Positions 34,915 to 43,338 of a stretch of DNA of 64,000 bases are shown here, piece after piece; position 1 is the stretch's first letter, and each line of letters starts with the position of its first letter. Origin of the DNA: Micromonospora chokoriensis (GTDB taxonomy: Bacteria > Actinomycetota > Actinomycetes > Mycobacteriales > Micromonosporaceae); the NCBI RefSeq assembly GCF_000718555.1, contig NZ_JOAN01000002.1, positions 1-64,000 of the forward strand. Reading direction: 5' to 3'. Made by a program: the position numbers and the translations under genes. The notes under the pieces were generated by a model. That model worked only from the letters and a program-made list of their open reading frames with translations, made no database searches and was not told the origin of the DNA.

Positions 34915-36123
34915 TCAGGCGGTCGCCGCGACGGCGTAGCGGCTGACCGGTCGGGGCAGGCCGAGCAGGTCGCGCAGCATCCCGCCGGGGTAGCCGGCTC
35001 GGAACAGACCCCGGTCTCGCAGCGCGGGCACCAGGGCCCGGGTGATCGCGGTCAAGTCGTCGGGGAGCACCGCGGGCCGCAGCCGGAAACCATCCACCCC
35101 GGCGCGGTGCCACTCGGCGAGCAGGTCGGCCAGCTCCCCCGGGGTGCCGGTGACGATCGACGCGTCGGAGGTGAACTGCGCGCCGTGCAGCTCGTCGAGG
35201 CGGGTCCGGCGGTCCCGGGCCAGCGTCGACGTCTCGTCGAGCAGCACGACCAGGTCGGCGAGGACGCGCAGCGGTGCGCCCACCCGGCCGACGGTCTCCT
35301 CGGCCGCCCGCACCTCGGCCACGATCGCGGCGGCGTGTCCAGCGTCGATCGGGGTGACGAAGACGATGTCGGCGTGCCGGGCGGCGAACGCGTACGGCAC
35401 CGACGAGTGGGCCAGCGCCGCGACGATCGGTTGCCCCTGCGGCGGCCGGGGCACGATGGAGGGGCCTTTGACGGAGAACCACCGGCCGGCGAAGTCGATG
35501 TAGTGCAACCGCTCCCGGTCGACGAACCGGCCGGTCGGCACATCCCGGATCACGGCGTCGTCCTGCCAGCTGTCCCAGAGCCGGCGGACCACCTCCACCG
35601 CGTCACCGGCTTCGGCGAAGAGGTCGCCGACGAGCCGTACCGTCTCCGGTTCGTCGAGCCGAGCCAGGTCCAGGGGCGGGATGTCACGGCGACCGAAGTG
35701 CCCGGCCTCGGCCCTGCGCGCGGAGACCCGAGGCCGCCAACCGGCCCGCCCACCGCTGATGTGGTCGAGCGTGGCTATCGCCGTGGAGAGGTGGAACGGC
35801 TCGGTGTGGGTGGTGCTGGTGGTCGGGATCAGCCCGATGTGCCGGGTCAGCGGGGCGAGCCGGGAGGCGATCTGCACCGCGTCGAGGCGTCCCCGGAGCT
35901 CGTCGACGCGGTCGTCGGTGCCGTCCGGCCACGACGTCTGGAGGTCGAGGCTGTCCTCGATGGTGAGCAGGTCCAGTGCGGCGTGTTCGGCCTCGCCGGC
36001 GAGGGCGTTCCAGTAGCGGGCGGTCAGCGGCGCGGTCGCGTCGGCGCGCGAGAGCCGCCAGGCGGCGGGGTGCCAGCCGAGGCCGTCGAGGGCCACGGCC
36101 AGGTGCAGGCTCTTCTCGGTCAT
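34915..36123 (-). CDS. LLM-class flavin-dependent monooxygenase (NtaA-like)
   Basis: 402 residues from ATG 36123, which overlaps the ABC ATPase stop (ATGA). A luciferase-like barrel: HLAVALDGLGWHPAAWR opening, ALDLLTIEDSLDLQ near 50, HIGLIPTTSTTHTEPFHLST near 95, ATLDHISGGRAGWRPRVSAR near 118, and SVKGPSIVPRPPQGQPIVAA near 217. It is one of four different LLM enzymes in this operon. It probably oxidises an imported organosulfur compound with FMNH2. The C-terminal REXY-type ending GLFRAGYPGGMLRDLLGLPR resembles the ending of the NtaA neighbour, suggesting descent from a local duplication followed by divergence. Confidence 0.87.
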   Translation of the reverse strand: MTEKSLHLAVALDGLGWHPAAWRLSRADATAPLTARYWNALAGEAEHAALDLLTIEDSLDLQTSWPDGTDDRVDELRGRLDAVQIASRLAPLTRHIGLIPTTSTTHTEPFHLSTAIATLDHISGGRAGWRPRVSARRAEAGHFGRRDIPPLDLARLDEPETVRLVGDLFAEAGDAVEVVRRLWDSWQDDAVIRDVPTGRFVDRERLHYIDFAGRWFSVKGPSIVPRPPQGQPIVAALAHSSVPYAFAARHADIVFVTPIDAGHAAAIVAEVRAAEETVGRVGAPLRVLADLVVLLDETSTLARDRRTRLDELHGAQFTSDASIVTGTPGELADLLAEWHRAGVDGFRLRPAVLPDDLTAITRALVPALRDRGLFRAGYPGGMLRDLLGLPRPVSRYAVAATA

Positions 36124-37763
36124 GGATGCTTCTCCTCCGGTCGGCCGGCGGTGACCAGCGTGGGCAGCGCGTTCAGCAGGGACCGTGTGTAGTCGTGTCG
36201 GGGGTAGGTGAAGATGTCGCCGACCGGGCCCTGCTCGACCACCGCGCCGTCGTGCATGACCAGCACCCGGTCGCTGAGGTGGTGCACCACGCCCAGGTCG
36301 TGGGAGATGAAGAGCAGGGCGGTGCCGTCGGCGGCGCGCAGCTCGGCCAGCAGGTCGAGGACCTGTGCCTGCACGGAGACGTCGAGGGCGGAGACCGGTT
36401 CGTCGCAGATGATCAGACTGGGGCGGGGTGCGATGGCGCGGGCGATGGCGACGCGTTGCCGCTGCCCGCCGGAGAGCTGCCGGGGATGCCGATCGACCAG
36501 GTCCGCGCCGAGCCCGACGCGACGCAGCAGGTCGACGACGTGATCGCGGCGGTCCGCGCGGCCGACGTCCGGGTCGAGGTTCTCCGCGACGACCCGCCCG
36601 ACCGTGTAGCGCGGGTCGAAGGAGCTCAGCGGGTCCTGCGAGATGATCTGCAACCTGCGCCGCAGCGGGCGGCGGGCCCGCTCCGGCACGCCGGCCCACG
36701 GCGTCTCCTCGAAGGTGACGGTGCCCGCGTCGGCGTCGAGCAGACCAGCGACGATCCGGGCGACGGTGCTCTTACCGGAGCCGGACTCCCCCACCAGGCC
36801 GAGCGTCTCGCCCCGCGCGACGGTGAAGGACACGTCCCGCACGACGGTGTGCTCGCCGTACCTCTTGGTCAGGCCGCCCGCGTCGAGCACGGTGTCGTCG
36901 GCGCGGACCTCGGGGCGGGCGGGCAGCGTCGCCCGTGCGTCCCCGACCCGCGCCGCCCCGGCGAGCCGGCGGCCCCGCGAGGTCGCGGAGGGCACCGCGG
37001 CCAGCAACTGCCGGGTGTACGGATGTGTGGGTTCCCGCAGCAGCCGGTCGGTGGGGCCGTGCTCGACGATCCGACCGTCGCGCAGCACCAGGACCCGGTC
37101 GGCGACCTGGGCGACGACCGCCAGGTCATGGCTGATCAGCAGCAGACTCACCCCGGCGGCCCGCCGTTCGGCGAGCAGCCGCAGGATCTGCGCCTGCACG
37201 GTGACGTCCAGCGCGGTGGTCGGTTCGTCGGCGATCAGCAGGGCCGGCTCCCCGGCGATCGCCGAGGCGATCAGCGCCCGCTGCCGCAGCCCACCGGAGA
37301 GCTGGTGCGGGTACTGCCGGGCCCGGCGCTCCGGCTCCGGCAGGTGGACCTCGTCGAGTAGGTGGGTGACCCGTCCGGCCCGTTCCCGCCGGCTGACGAT
37401 CTCGTGGGTGGCGAGCACCTCACCGATCTCGGCGCCCACGGTGCGCAGCGGGTCGAGGGAGACCAGCGCGTCCTGCGACACCAGCCCGGCGAGGCGGCCT
37501 CGGACCCGCCGCCAGTCCCGTGGCCGGTGTGCCCGCACGTCGGTGTCGGCCAGTTCGAGCCGGGCGGCGCGGACCCGGGCGCCCGGACCGGCGAGACCGA
37601 CCAGGGTACGAGCGGTCACGCTCTTGCCGGAGCCGGACTCCCCGACGACGGCCACGCACTCGCCACGCTCGACGGTGAAGCTGACCCCACGCACCGCGGC
37701 CACCCGGCCGGTCGGGGTGTCGAAGTCGACGTGCAGATCCTCGACCGTGACCAGGGGAGCCAT
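36120..37763 (-). CDS. Peptide/organosulfur ABC transporter, fused double ATPase (DppD-DppF type)
   Basis: 547 residues from ATG 37763 overlapping the permease stop. There are two complete ABC domains. The first has Walker [12 protein letters not shown] near 41, signature LSGGLRQRA and Walker [13 protein letters not shown]. The second has Walker [14 protein letters not shown] near 330, signature [10 protein letters not shown] and Walker [13 protein letters not shown]. Each is followed by the oligopeptide-transporter C-terminal extension ([26 protein letters not shown]). It powers the importer formed by the two permeases and the lipoprotein upstream in the operon. Confidence 0.92.
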   Translation of the reverse strand: MAPLVTVEDLHVDFDTPTGRVAAVRGVSFTVERGECVAVVGESGSGKSVTARTLVGLAGPGARVRAARLELADTDVRAHRPRDWRRVRGRLAGLVSQDALVSLDPLRTVGAEIGEVLATHEIVSRRERAGRVTHLLDEVHLPEPERRARQYPHQLSGGLRQRALIASAIAGEPALLIADEPTTALDVTVQAQILRLLAERRAAGVSLLLISHDLAVVAQVADRVLVLRDGRIVEHGPTDRLLREPTHPYTRQLLAAVPSATSRGRRLAGAARVGDARATLPARPEVRADDTVLDAGGLTKRYGEHTVVRDVSFTVARGETLGLVGESGSGKSTVARIVAGLLDADAGTVTFEETPWAGVPERARRPLRRRLQIISQDPLSSFDPRYTVGRVVAENLDPDVGRADRRDHVVDLLRRVGLGADLVDRHPRQLSGGQRQRVAIARAIAPRPSLIICDEPVSALDVSVQAQVLDLLAELRAADGTALLFISHDLGVVHHLSDRVLVMHDGAVVEQGPVGDIFTYPRHDYTRSLLNALPTLVTAGRPEEKHP

Positions 37764-38653
37764 CAGCGCCGCCGCCCGTCGAAGCGTGCCTGCCAGTGCC
37801 GGCCGACGACGGTCAGCGACACCACGGTGGCGGTGACCGCCAGTCCAGGCAGGATGCTGATCCACCAGGCCACCTGGAGGTAGTTGCGCCCCTCGGAGAG
37901 CATCGCGCCCCACTCCGGCGACGGCGGCTGTGGGCCCATGCCGAGGAAGCTGAGCCCGGCGGCGGCCAGGATCGCCTCACCGAGCCCGATCACCGCGAGC
38001 ACCGGCACCGGGCCGACCACGTTGGGGAGCACGTGCCGCAGTACCAGCCGGGGCCGGGACTGGCCGAAGGTGACGGCCTGTTCGACAAAGCCCGCGCGGC
38101 GGACGACGAGTGTCTGACCACGGACCACGCGGGCGTAGTGCGGCAGGGTGGCGATGCCGATGGCGACGATCAGGCTGGCGGTGCCGGGGCCGGCGACGGC
38201 GATGAACAGCAGGGCCAGCAGCAGCATGGGAAATGCCGACAGCGCGTCGAACGTGCGGCTCAGCGCCTCGTCGGCGACCCGGTGGGTGAGGCCGGCGAGC
38301 AGGCCGAGCAGCACGCCACCGGCCACCGCGAGCACGGTGGCGGCGACACCGATGGTGAGCGAGTGACCGGCGCCGTGCACCACCCGCGTCCAGACGTCGC
38401 GGCCGAGGTGGTCGGTGCCGAGCCAGTGCGCCGCGTCGGGTGGGTTGAGCACGGCGAGCGGGTCGGCCGCGAGCGGATCGCCGGGGGCCAGCACGGCCGG
38501 CCAGGCCGCGGCGACGACCAGCAGGATCAGGTACGCCCCGGCGGCGAGCAGACCGGGTCGCGGCCGGAGCCGTCGGCGTACCGTCGGTGCGGTCGGGTCG
38601 GCGAGGAGCCGCGTGGGGGCGTCGGTGAGCGGTGGGCCCAGGGTGACAGTCAT
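37763..38653 (-). CDS. ABC transporter permease, DppC type
   Basis: 296 residues from ATG 38653. A Pro/Arg-rich N-terminus is followed by TM1 ([21 protein letters not shown]), the [22 protein letters not shown] motif of DppC permeases near 95, and five further helices. The coupling EAA-like loop [21 protein letters not shown] lies near 200. It ends ATGA-coupled to the ATPase and starts 5 bp after the DppB-type partner. Inner-membrane channel subunit of the peptide/nickel/organosulfur importer class; substrate inferred only from the monooxygenase context. Confidence 0.9.
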   Translation of the reverse strand: MTVTLGPPLTDAPTRLLADPTAPTVRRRLRPRPGLLAAGAYLILLVVAAAWPAVLAPGDPLAADPLAVLNPPDAAHWLGTDHLGRDVWTRVVHGAGHSLTIGVAATVLAVAGGVLLGLLAGLTHRVADEALSRTFDALSAFPMLLLALLFIAVAGPGTASLIVAIGIATLPHYARVVRGQTLVVRRAGFVEQAVTFGQSRPRLVLRHVLPNVVGPVPVLAVIGLGEAILAAAGLSFLGMGPQPPSPEWGAMLSEGRNYLQVAWWISILPGLAVTATVVSLTVVGRHWQARFDGRRR

Positions 38654-38658
38654 CGGGG

Positions 38659-39594
38659 TCAGCTCCTTCGCAGACGCGGGTCGACCAGCAGGTACGCCAG
38701 ATCGGCCACGGTGTTGACCGCGACGTAGACGGCAGCCGAGAGGGTGACCACGGCCAGCACCACCGGCATGTCCCGGGTGGTGACCGCGGTGAGGGTGACC
38801 TGGCCGAGGCCGGGCCGCCCGAAGACCTGCTCGACGATCACGGCGCCGCCGAGCAGGATGCCGAAGAGCCAACCGGCCAGGGTGACGGCCGGCAGGAGGG
38901 CGTGCCGCAACGCGTGCCGCACCAACACCGTTCGTTCCCGTACGCCACGGGCGCGGGCGGTGAGCACGAAGGGCTCGTCGAGAGCTTTGTCGATGCCGTC
39001 ACGCAGCACCTGGGCCAGCAGCCCGGCGATCGGTAGCGCGAGGGTGACGGCGGGGAGCACCAACGCGGCGATCCCCTGATCGCCGGAGACCGGGAAGAGG
39101 CCGCACCGGAACGACAGCACACTGAGCAGCAGGAGCCCGATCAAGAACGGCGGGGTGGAGACCAGCAGCAACTCGGCGCCGGAGCTGACCCTGCGCAGCC
39201 ACGGTCGCCGGTCCCCGGCGGTGGCCACCGCGATGAGCAGGGCGAGCAGCACCCCGAGCCCGGCGGCGGCGACCGCGAGGGTGAGGGTGGGGGCGATTTG
39301 CTCGCCGATCACCTCGGCGACGGGACGTTGCAGCAGGTACGAGCGACCCAGGTCGCCGCCGCCGAGCCGCCGGAGGTAGTCGAGGTACTGCAGGATGACT
39401 GGCCGTTCCAGGCCCCACTCGGCGATGATCTCGGCGCGGATCTGCGGGGTGTCGGCACCGTCGGCGACGATGTTGTCCACGGTGTCGCCAGGGGCGGCCA
39501 GCAGCGCCAGGTAGGCGGCGGTGGCCGCGACCCAGAGGACGACCAGGCCGGCACCGAGCCGGCGGGCCACGGCACGTACGGGTGGGCGGCTCAT
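38659..39594 (-). CDS. ABC transporter permease, DppB type
   Basis: 311 residues from ATG 39594, which sits just before the stop of the substrate-binding gene. TM1 (LGAGLVVLWVAATAAYLALLAAPGD) precedes the DppB periplasmic segment, then LDYLRRLGGGDLGRSYLLQRPV near 72, five more helices, and the EAA loop FVLTARARGVRERTVLVRHALRH near 205. The C-terminal YLLVDPRLRR is the family ending. It pairs with the DppC-type permease just downstream. Confidence 0.9.
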   Translation of the reverse strand: MSRPPVRAVARRLGAGLVVLWVAATAAYLALLAAPGDTVDNIVADGADTPQIRAEIIAEWGLERPVILQYLDYLRRLGGGDLGRSYLLQRPVAEVIGEQIAPTLTLAVAAAGLGVLLALLIAVATAGDRRPWLRRVSSGAELLLVSTPPFLIGLLLLSVLSFRCGLFPVSGDQGIAALVLPAVTLALPIAGLLAQVLRDGIDKALDEPFVLTARARGVRERTVLVRHALRHALLPAVTLAGWLFGILLGGAVIVEQVFGRPGLGQVTLTAVTTRDMPVVLAVVTLSAAVYVAVNTVADLAYLLVDPRLRRS

Positions 39595-39595
39595 G

Positions 39596-41239
39596 TCACT
39601 TTCCGATCCACAGGTCGTACGCGCTGGCGGGAACCCCGGCGGTGGGCTCGAAACGCACCCCGCCGACGCCGGTGCTGGCGGCGATCTGGTCGGCCGGCGC
39701 GTACAGCGGTAGCAGCAGGGCCTGCTCGGCAACGACCTGTTGTTGCAGGTCGGCGTAGATGCCGACCCGCTTGGTCGGGTCGGCGGCGGCCTGACCGGCC
39801 TCCAGAAGCTGGTCGATCCGCGGGTCGTTGACCTGCGTGCGGTTGATGCCGCCCTTCGAGTGCAGCAGCAGGTTGAGCGCGGCGCCGGCGTCGGTGTCGG
39901 CGCGCGAGTTGTCGAAGACCTCGTACTCGTTGCGCTGGAACGCGTCGGTGGCGGTGCCCTGGTCGACAAGGGTCACCTTCAGGTCGATGCCGGCGCTCTG
40001 CTTGACGGCGGCCTGAACGGCCTGGGCCAGGATGTCGCGGCGGTCCCGGACGTAGGGTGCGGACTGTACGAGCCGTGCGGTGAGCCGCTTGCCGTCCTTC
40101 ACCCGGTAGCCGGCGGCGTCTCGGGCAGCCCAGCCGGCCTGGTCGAGCAGGGTGTTCGCCTTGACGGGGTCGCCGCTGTAGCCGCCTTCGAGGCGCTTGT
40201 CGTACAGCGGGCTGGACGGGCTGATCACGCTCCAGGCGCGGGTGGCGGTGTCTCGGTAGACGGACTTCAGGATGGTGTCGACGTCGACGGCCTCCCGGAA
40301 CGCCTGGCGGACGCGCAGGTCGTCGAAGGGCGCGTGGGAGGTGTTGAAGTAGTACGAGTAGGCCGAGCCGGAGTTGAGTTCACGGCTCAGGCGCAGCGTC
40401 CGGTTGCCGGTGATCAGCGGTTGGTCCGTGGCGGGCACCCCCTCGATGATCTGCACCTGGCTCGACGTGAGGGCGCCAACGCGGACCGCCGACTCCTTGA
40501 GGAACCGGTAGGTGATTCCGTCGAGGTGGGCGGGGCCGGTGTGCGTCGCGGTGGGTGGCGCCCAGTCGTAGCTGGCGTTGCGCCGGTAGTGCAGCTCCTG
40601 ACCGGGGACGTAGCGGTCCAGCACGAACGGCCCGGTGCCGACCACGTCGATGCCACCGGCCTTGAGGTTCTTCGCCTGGCGCAGCGAGGTCGGAGAGATC
40701 TGCGCACCCTGCGGGGAGGCGAGGAAGTCGAGGATGAGGACGTCCGGGGCGCTGAGGACGAGGCGTACGGTGCGCGGGTCGACTGTCTCGACGGCCTTGA
40801 GGTTGCGCAGTTGGACGGCGGCGAGAGCCGGGTTGTACCCAGGTTCGCGCAGCTTGTCGAAGTTGGCCTTGACGGCGGCGGAGTCGAAGGGCGTGCCGTC
40901 GGAGAAGGTGACCCGGTCGCGCAACGTCAGGGTGTAGGCCAGCCCGTCCGGTGCGACCTTCCAGCCGGTCGCCAACCAGGGCACCAACGTGCCCTGCTGG
41001 TCGTAGGTGAGCAGCGACTCGAAGGTGTTCCAGACCAGCAGGCGGGCCTTGGCCTGGGCGTACTGGTGCGGGTTGAGGGTGATCGGCTCGGTCTCCACGG
41101 CCCAGGTGAGGGTGCCGCCGGAGCGGGGTTGGCCGGCCGCCTCGGCGGCCGGGGCAGCGCCGGTGGAGCATCCGGCTACGACGGCCAGCAGTGCGGCGAG
41201 CGGGACGGCGGCCAGGGTTCGCAGACGGTTCGCGGGCAT
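39596..41239 (-). CDS. ABC transporter substrate-binding lipoprotein (SBP family 5)
   Basis: 547 residues from ATG 41239 behind AGGAG. A lipoprotein signal ends LAVVAGC (Cys about 24), then an Ala/Glu linker. The family 5 solute-binding fold follows: GGTLTWAVETEPITLNPH near 40, SDGTPFDSAAVKANFDKLRE near 110, GTGPFVLDRYVPGQELHYRR near 195, and FDDLRVRQAFREAVDVDTIL near 290. It is the first structural gene of the eight-gene operon after leader peptide 41402-41479. It captures a peptide-like or organosulfur ligand outside the membrane. Confidence 0.9.
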   Translation of the reverse strand: MPANRLRTLAAVPLAALLAVVAGCSTGAAPAAEAAGQPRSGGTLTWAVETEPITLNPHQYAQAKARLLVWNTFESLLTYDQQGTLVPWLATGWKVAPDGLAYTLTLRDRVTFSDGTPFDSAAVKANFDKLREPGYNPALAAVQLRNLKAVETVDPRTVRLVLSAPDVLILDFLASPQGAQISPTSLRQAKNLKAGGIDVVGTGPFVLDRYVPGQELHYRRNASYDWAPPTATHTGPAHLDGITYRFLKESAVRVGALTSSQVQIIEGVPATDQPLITGNRTLRLSRELNSGSAYSYYFNTSHAPFDDLRVRQAFREAVDVDTILKSVYRDTATRAWSVISPSSPLYDKRLEGGYSGDPVKANTLLDQAGWAARDAAGYRVKDGKRLTARLVQSAPYVRDRRDILAQAVQAAVKQSAGIDLKVTLVDQGTATDAFQRNEYEVFDNSRADTDAGAALNLLLHSKGGINRTQVNDPRIDQLLEAGQAAADPTKRVGIYADLQQQVVAEQALLLPLYAPADQIAASTGVGGVRFEPTAGVPASAYDLWIGK

Positions 41240-41401
41240 GGTGAGATCTCCTGTCCAGGCAGGCGGAAGCGGGGATGCCGGCACCCGGCCGCTACGCGTG
41301 GGGCGTGGGCCGGTACGGGTGTCGGTGCGGTGGCGGCGCGGCGGTGCGCCCCACCCCGGCGGGCCGATGCGGCGAGCCGGGCTACGGGCGAGAGTGCCGG
41401 G

Positions 41402-41479
41402 TCAGGCCAGACAGGAACTCGACCACACTCGACCGAAGTCGATGTGGCCGCGGATCGTCAGCCGCAGCTCGCTGGACAT
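41402..41479 (-). CDS. Putative 25-residue leader peptide of the sulfur operon
   Basis: ATG 41479 to TGA 41402, 25 residues, with GGAGG 12 bases upstream. The C-terminal half reads HIDFGRVWSSSCLA, which fits the actinomycete leader-peptide pattern H-x-D-hydrophobic-x-R-V-x-S-x-x-C that precedes sulfur-uptake and sulfonate genes. The single cysteine, three codons from the stop, is the natural sensing codon for attenuation by cysteine supply. It lies 162 bases upstream of the substrate-binding lipoprotein and 94 bases downstream of operator site 2. Too short for routine gene calling; the regulatory role is inferred. Confidence 0.78.
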   Translation of the reverse strand: MSSELRLTIRGHIDFGRVWSSSCLA

Positions 41480-41572
41480 GAGCCGAGTCCACCTCCGAAG
41501 CGTGGTGGTGTCAACGGATCCGTCGCCGGATGTCGGCTATCGCACGGGAGGACGTCGATTCGTTGACGCATA

Positions 41573-41591
41573 CCCTACCAAGGCTATAGGG
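41573..41591. promoter_or_regulatory. Operator site 2: CCCTA-N9-TAGGG palindrome
   Basis: CCCTACCAAGGCTATAGGG at 41573-41591 has arms extending to GCATACCCTA / TAGGGTTTGC (9 of 10 pairs, 41568-41596). On the minus strand it fills a 17-base spacer between TGCAAA and GGTATG, the likely -35/-10 of the operon starting at leader 41479. Confidence 0.75.
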
Positions 41592-41683
41592 TTTGCAGGG
41601 ATTGCGCCTGACCCACAGGTCAGCATGGAGCGATAAGCCTCGATCCCGATCGTCGTTCCCCCCACGCAGCCGCGGGCGGCCGC

Positions 41684-42217
41684 TCAGGCGGCCGGGCGGC
41701 GGGCCACCCCGGGCTGGTCGCCGGCCAGCCCGGCGTAGCGCCCCCGGTGGTAGAGCAGGGGCGAGCCGACGTCGGCGTGCCGAAGCACCTCCGGTTCGGC
41801 CAGCACCACGGCGTGATCGCCGACGGTCACCCGGTCGACGACCCGGCAGAGGAGCCAGGCCAGGGTGTCGTCAAGGATCGGCACCCCCTCCGGGCCGGGC
41901 CGCCAGCGGGTGGGCGTCGCGAACCGGTCGATGCCGCTCGTCGCGAAGGTGCGGGCCAGATCCTGCTGATGATGGGCGAGCAGGTGCACCGCCACGTGCC
42001 GGGCACGGGCCACCGCGGGCCAGCTCGACGACCCGAGGTTCAGACAGAACGAGACGATCGGCGGGGCCAGTGACACCGAGGTGAACGAGGTGGCGGTAAA
42101 GCCGACCGCCGGCGAGCCGGGAGCGGTGACCACCGTGACGGTGCTGGCCTGGTGGCGCAGCAACGTCCGCAGCGCGTCGCTGTCGGCGTCGATCGGGGCG
42201 TCGGTGGACTGGGTCAT
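41684..42217 (-). CDS. Flavin reductase-family protein
   Basis: 177 residues from ATG 42217 behind GGGAGG. FMN-binding split-barrel flavin reductase domain: LLRHQASTVTVVTAP near 18, GFTATSFTSVSLAPPIVSFC near 40 (typical flavin-contact strand), HVAVHLLAHHQQDLARTFA near 76, and a closing HADVGSPLLYHRGRYAGL. It reduces FMN with NAD(P)H and should feed FMNH2 to the four LLM monooxygenases encoded just downstream on the same strand. It is second in the leader/DUF1684/reductase transcript and probably cytosolic. Confidence 0.88.
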   Translation of the reverse strand: MTQSTDAPIDADSDALRTLLRHQASTVTVVTAPGSPAVGFTATSFTSVSLAPPIVSFCLNLGSSSWPAVARARHVAVHLLAHHQQDLARTFATSGIDRFATPTRWRPGPEGVPILDDTLAWLLCRVVDRVTVGDHAVVLAEPEVLRHADVGSPLLYHRGRYAGLAGDQPGVARRPAA

Positions 42218-42248
42218 AGCGATCCTCCCGAGGGTTGGTCGGCGGGGC

Positions 42249-43103
42249 CTACGAACGGTCGGCGGGAGCATCCGCCAGCCGCTCATCCGGGGTCTTCTCG
42301 CCGGCCTCGACGGCGATCGGCAGTCGGTTCTCCGCCGGAGGAAGCGGGCAGGTCGCGAAGTCGGTGTACGCGCACGGCAGGTTGGTGGCCCGGTTGAAGT
42401 CGAGCGTGACCTGGCCCTGCTCATCCGGTACGCCGACCTTCAGGGACCGGTTGGCGGGATAGGTGGTGACCCCGGACGTGGCATCGGTGAACAGCACCGA
42501 CAGGCTCCCGGGTTTCCCGCCGTCGAACGCGGTCAGGCTCAGCGGCACCCCGTCGACGGTGAACTCGATCCGACCGGGCGCCTCGTAGACGTGCTCGAGC
42601 CCTTCCACCGCCGCGCCGACGGTGGTCGGCCGAGGACTGTCGAACGGAACGTATCGCCCATCCACGACCCATCGCGGGTCGGGCGGATATGTTGACGTGC
42701 CCCGGTAGTCGAGGCGCAGCGAGTGGTCCGGGCGTCGGGGACGGAGGATGTCATGCCCACCCCGGCGGGCCACCTCCAGCACGCCACCGTCGATGCCCAC
42801 GGTGACGCCGGCGCGCTCGGCGATCGGCCCGAACTCGTGGCGACCCCGAACCCGCTCGCCGTCGACGACGATCTCGTCGTCACCTCCGAGAGCGACCACC
42901 GGCCCGCCAGCACCGGTGTGCCACTCCCCCGGCAGGTCGGGAAACCGTTGCGGCACCGGGGTGAGCCAGTGCAGGCCGGTGACGGCGAGGAAGCCGTGCG
43001 GGTCGGCCCGCGCCTCCTCGTGCCCTCGGTGCCACTCCTGCCAGTCCGCTATGAAGGCGCGCTGCGGATCCGCGACGGTGGGTGCGGCGGCGTCGATACT
43101 CAT
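42249..43103 (-). CDS. DUF1684 protein
   Basis: 284 residues from ATG 43103, with AGAGG upstream. It matches DUF1684: DPHGFLAVTGLHWLTP near 34, WVVDGRYVPFDSPRPTTVGA near 145, and the diagnostic end segment NRATNLPCAYTDFATCPLPP, then ENRLPIAVEAGEK. The domain is widespread and uncharacterised, often beside oxidoreductase genes. It precedes the flavin reductase by 31 bp and follows a leader peptide (43216-43308). A hairpin (GCGTCC 43125-43130 with GGACGC 43142-43147) sits just ahead of its ribosome site. Function unknown; a part in organosulfur metabolism is suggested by context only. Confidence 0.82.
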   Translation of the reverse strand: MSIDAAAPTVADPQRAFIADWQEWHRGHEEARADPHGFLAVTGLHWLTPVPQRFPDLPGEWHTGAGGPVVALGGDDEIVVDGERVRGRHEFGPIAERAGVTVGIDGGVLEVARRGGHDILRPRRPDHSLRLDYRGTSTYPPDPRWVVDGRYVPFDSPRPTTVGAAVEGLEHVYEAPGRIEFTVDGVPLSLTAFDGGKPGSLSVLFTDATSGVTTYPANRSLKVGVPDEQGQVTLDFNRATNLPCAYTDFATCPLPPAENRLPIAVEAGEKTPDERLADAPADRS

Positions 43104-43215
43104 GGCAGGTCCTCTCGACGAGGTGCGTCCTCGCGCTGGCGGGACGCGGGGGAAGCCGGCCGCGACCACGCGGCGGCGACGGGAAGCCAGGCAGGCGATG
43201 GCTGAGACAGCCCGT

Positions 43216-43308
43216 TCAGGCCGCGACGGGCTCACCGGGACAGAGCTGCGCGGCGACCCGCATCAGGTCGACGACCCGGCGGGAGGTGAACAACCGTACG
43301 GGCAGCAT
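43216..43308 (-). CDS. Putative 30-residue leader peptide, probably leaderless transcript
   Basis: ATG 43308 to TGA 43216, 30 residues, with the pattern SRRVVDLMRVAAQLC, then PGEPVAA. This is the same H/V-x-D-hydrophobic-x-R-V-A-x-x-x-C form as the other leader. A minus-strand -35/-10 pair (TTGAAA, 17-base spacer, GAAAAT at 43321-43316) ends 7 bases before the ATG, so transcription probably starts at the ATG itself (leaderless). It precedes the DUF1684/flavin reductase genes by 113 bases with a hairpin between. Attenuator function is inferred. Confidence 0.78.
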   Translation of the reverse strand: MLPVRLFTSRRVVDLMRVAAQLCPGEPVAA

Positions 43309-43319
43309 GCGAACGATTT

Positions 43320-43338
43320 TCCTACTAACAAGGTAGGA
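43320..43338. promoter_or_regulatory. Operator site 3: TCCTA-N9-TAGGA palindrome
   Basis: TCCTACTAACAAGGTAGGA, 6-bp arms TCCTAC/GTAGGA. It exactly fills the spacer between the minus-strand TTGAAA and GAAAAT hexamers upstream of leader 43308, and lies at the 5' edge of the plus-strand monooxygenase remnant. Same spacing as sites 1 and 2. Confidence 0.75.

Larger units (their letters stand above)
41240..41683. other. Leader/promoter region of the monooxygenase operon (444 bp)
   Basis: It contains the leader peptide at 41402-41479 and operator site 2 at 41573-41591. A 162-base untranslated segment between the leader stop and the lipoprotein gene has long-range complementarity (GTGCCGG at 41394-41400 against CCGGCAC at 41278-41284) that could support attenuation. 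No other gene is supported here. Confidence 0.6.
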
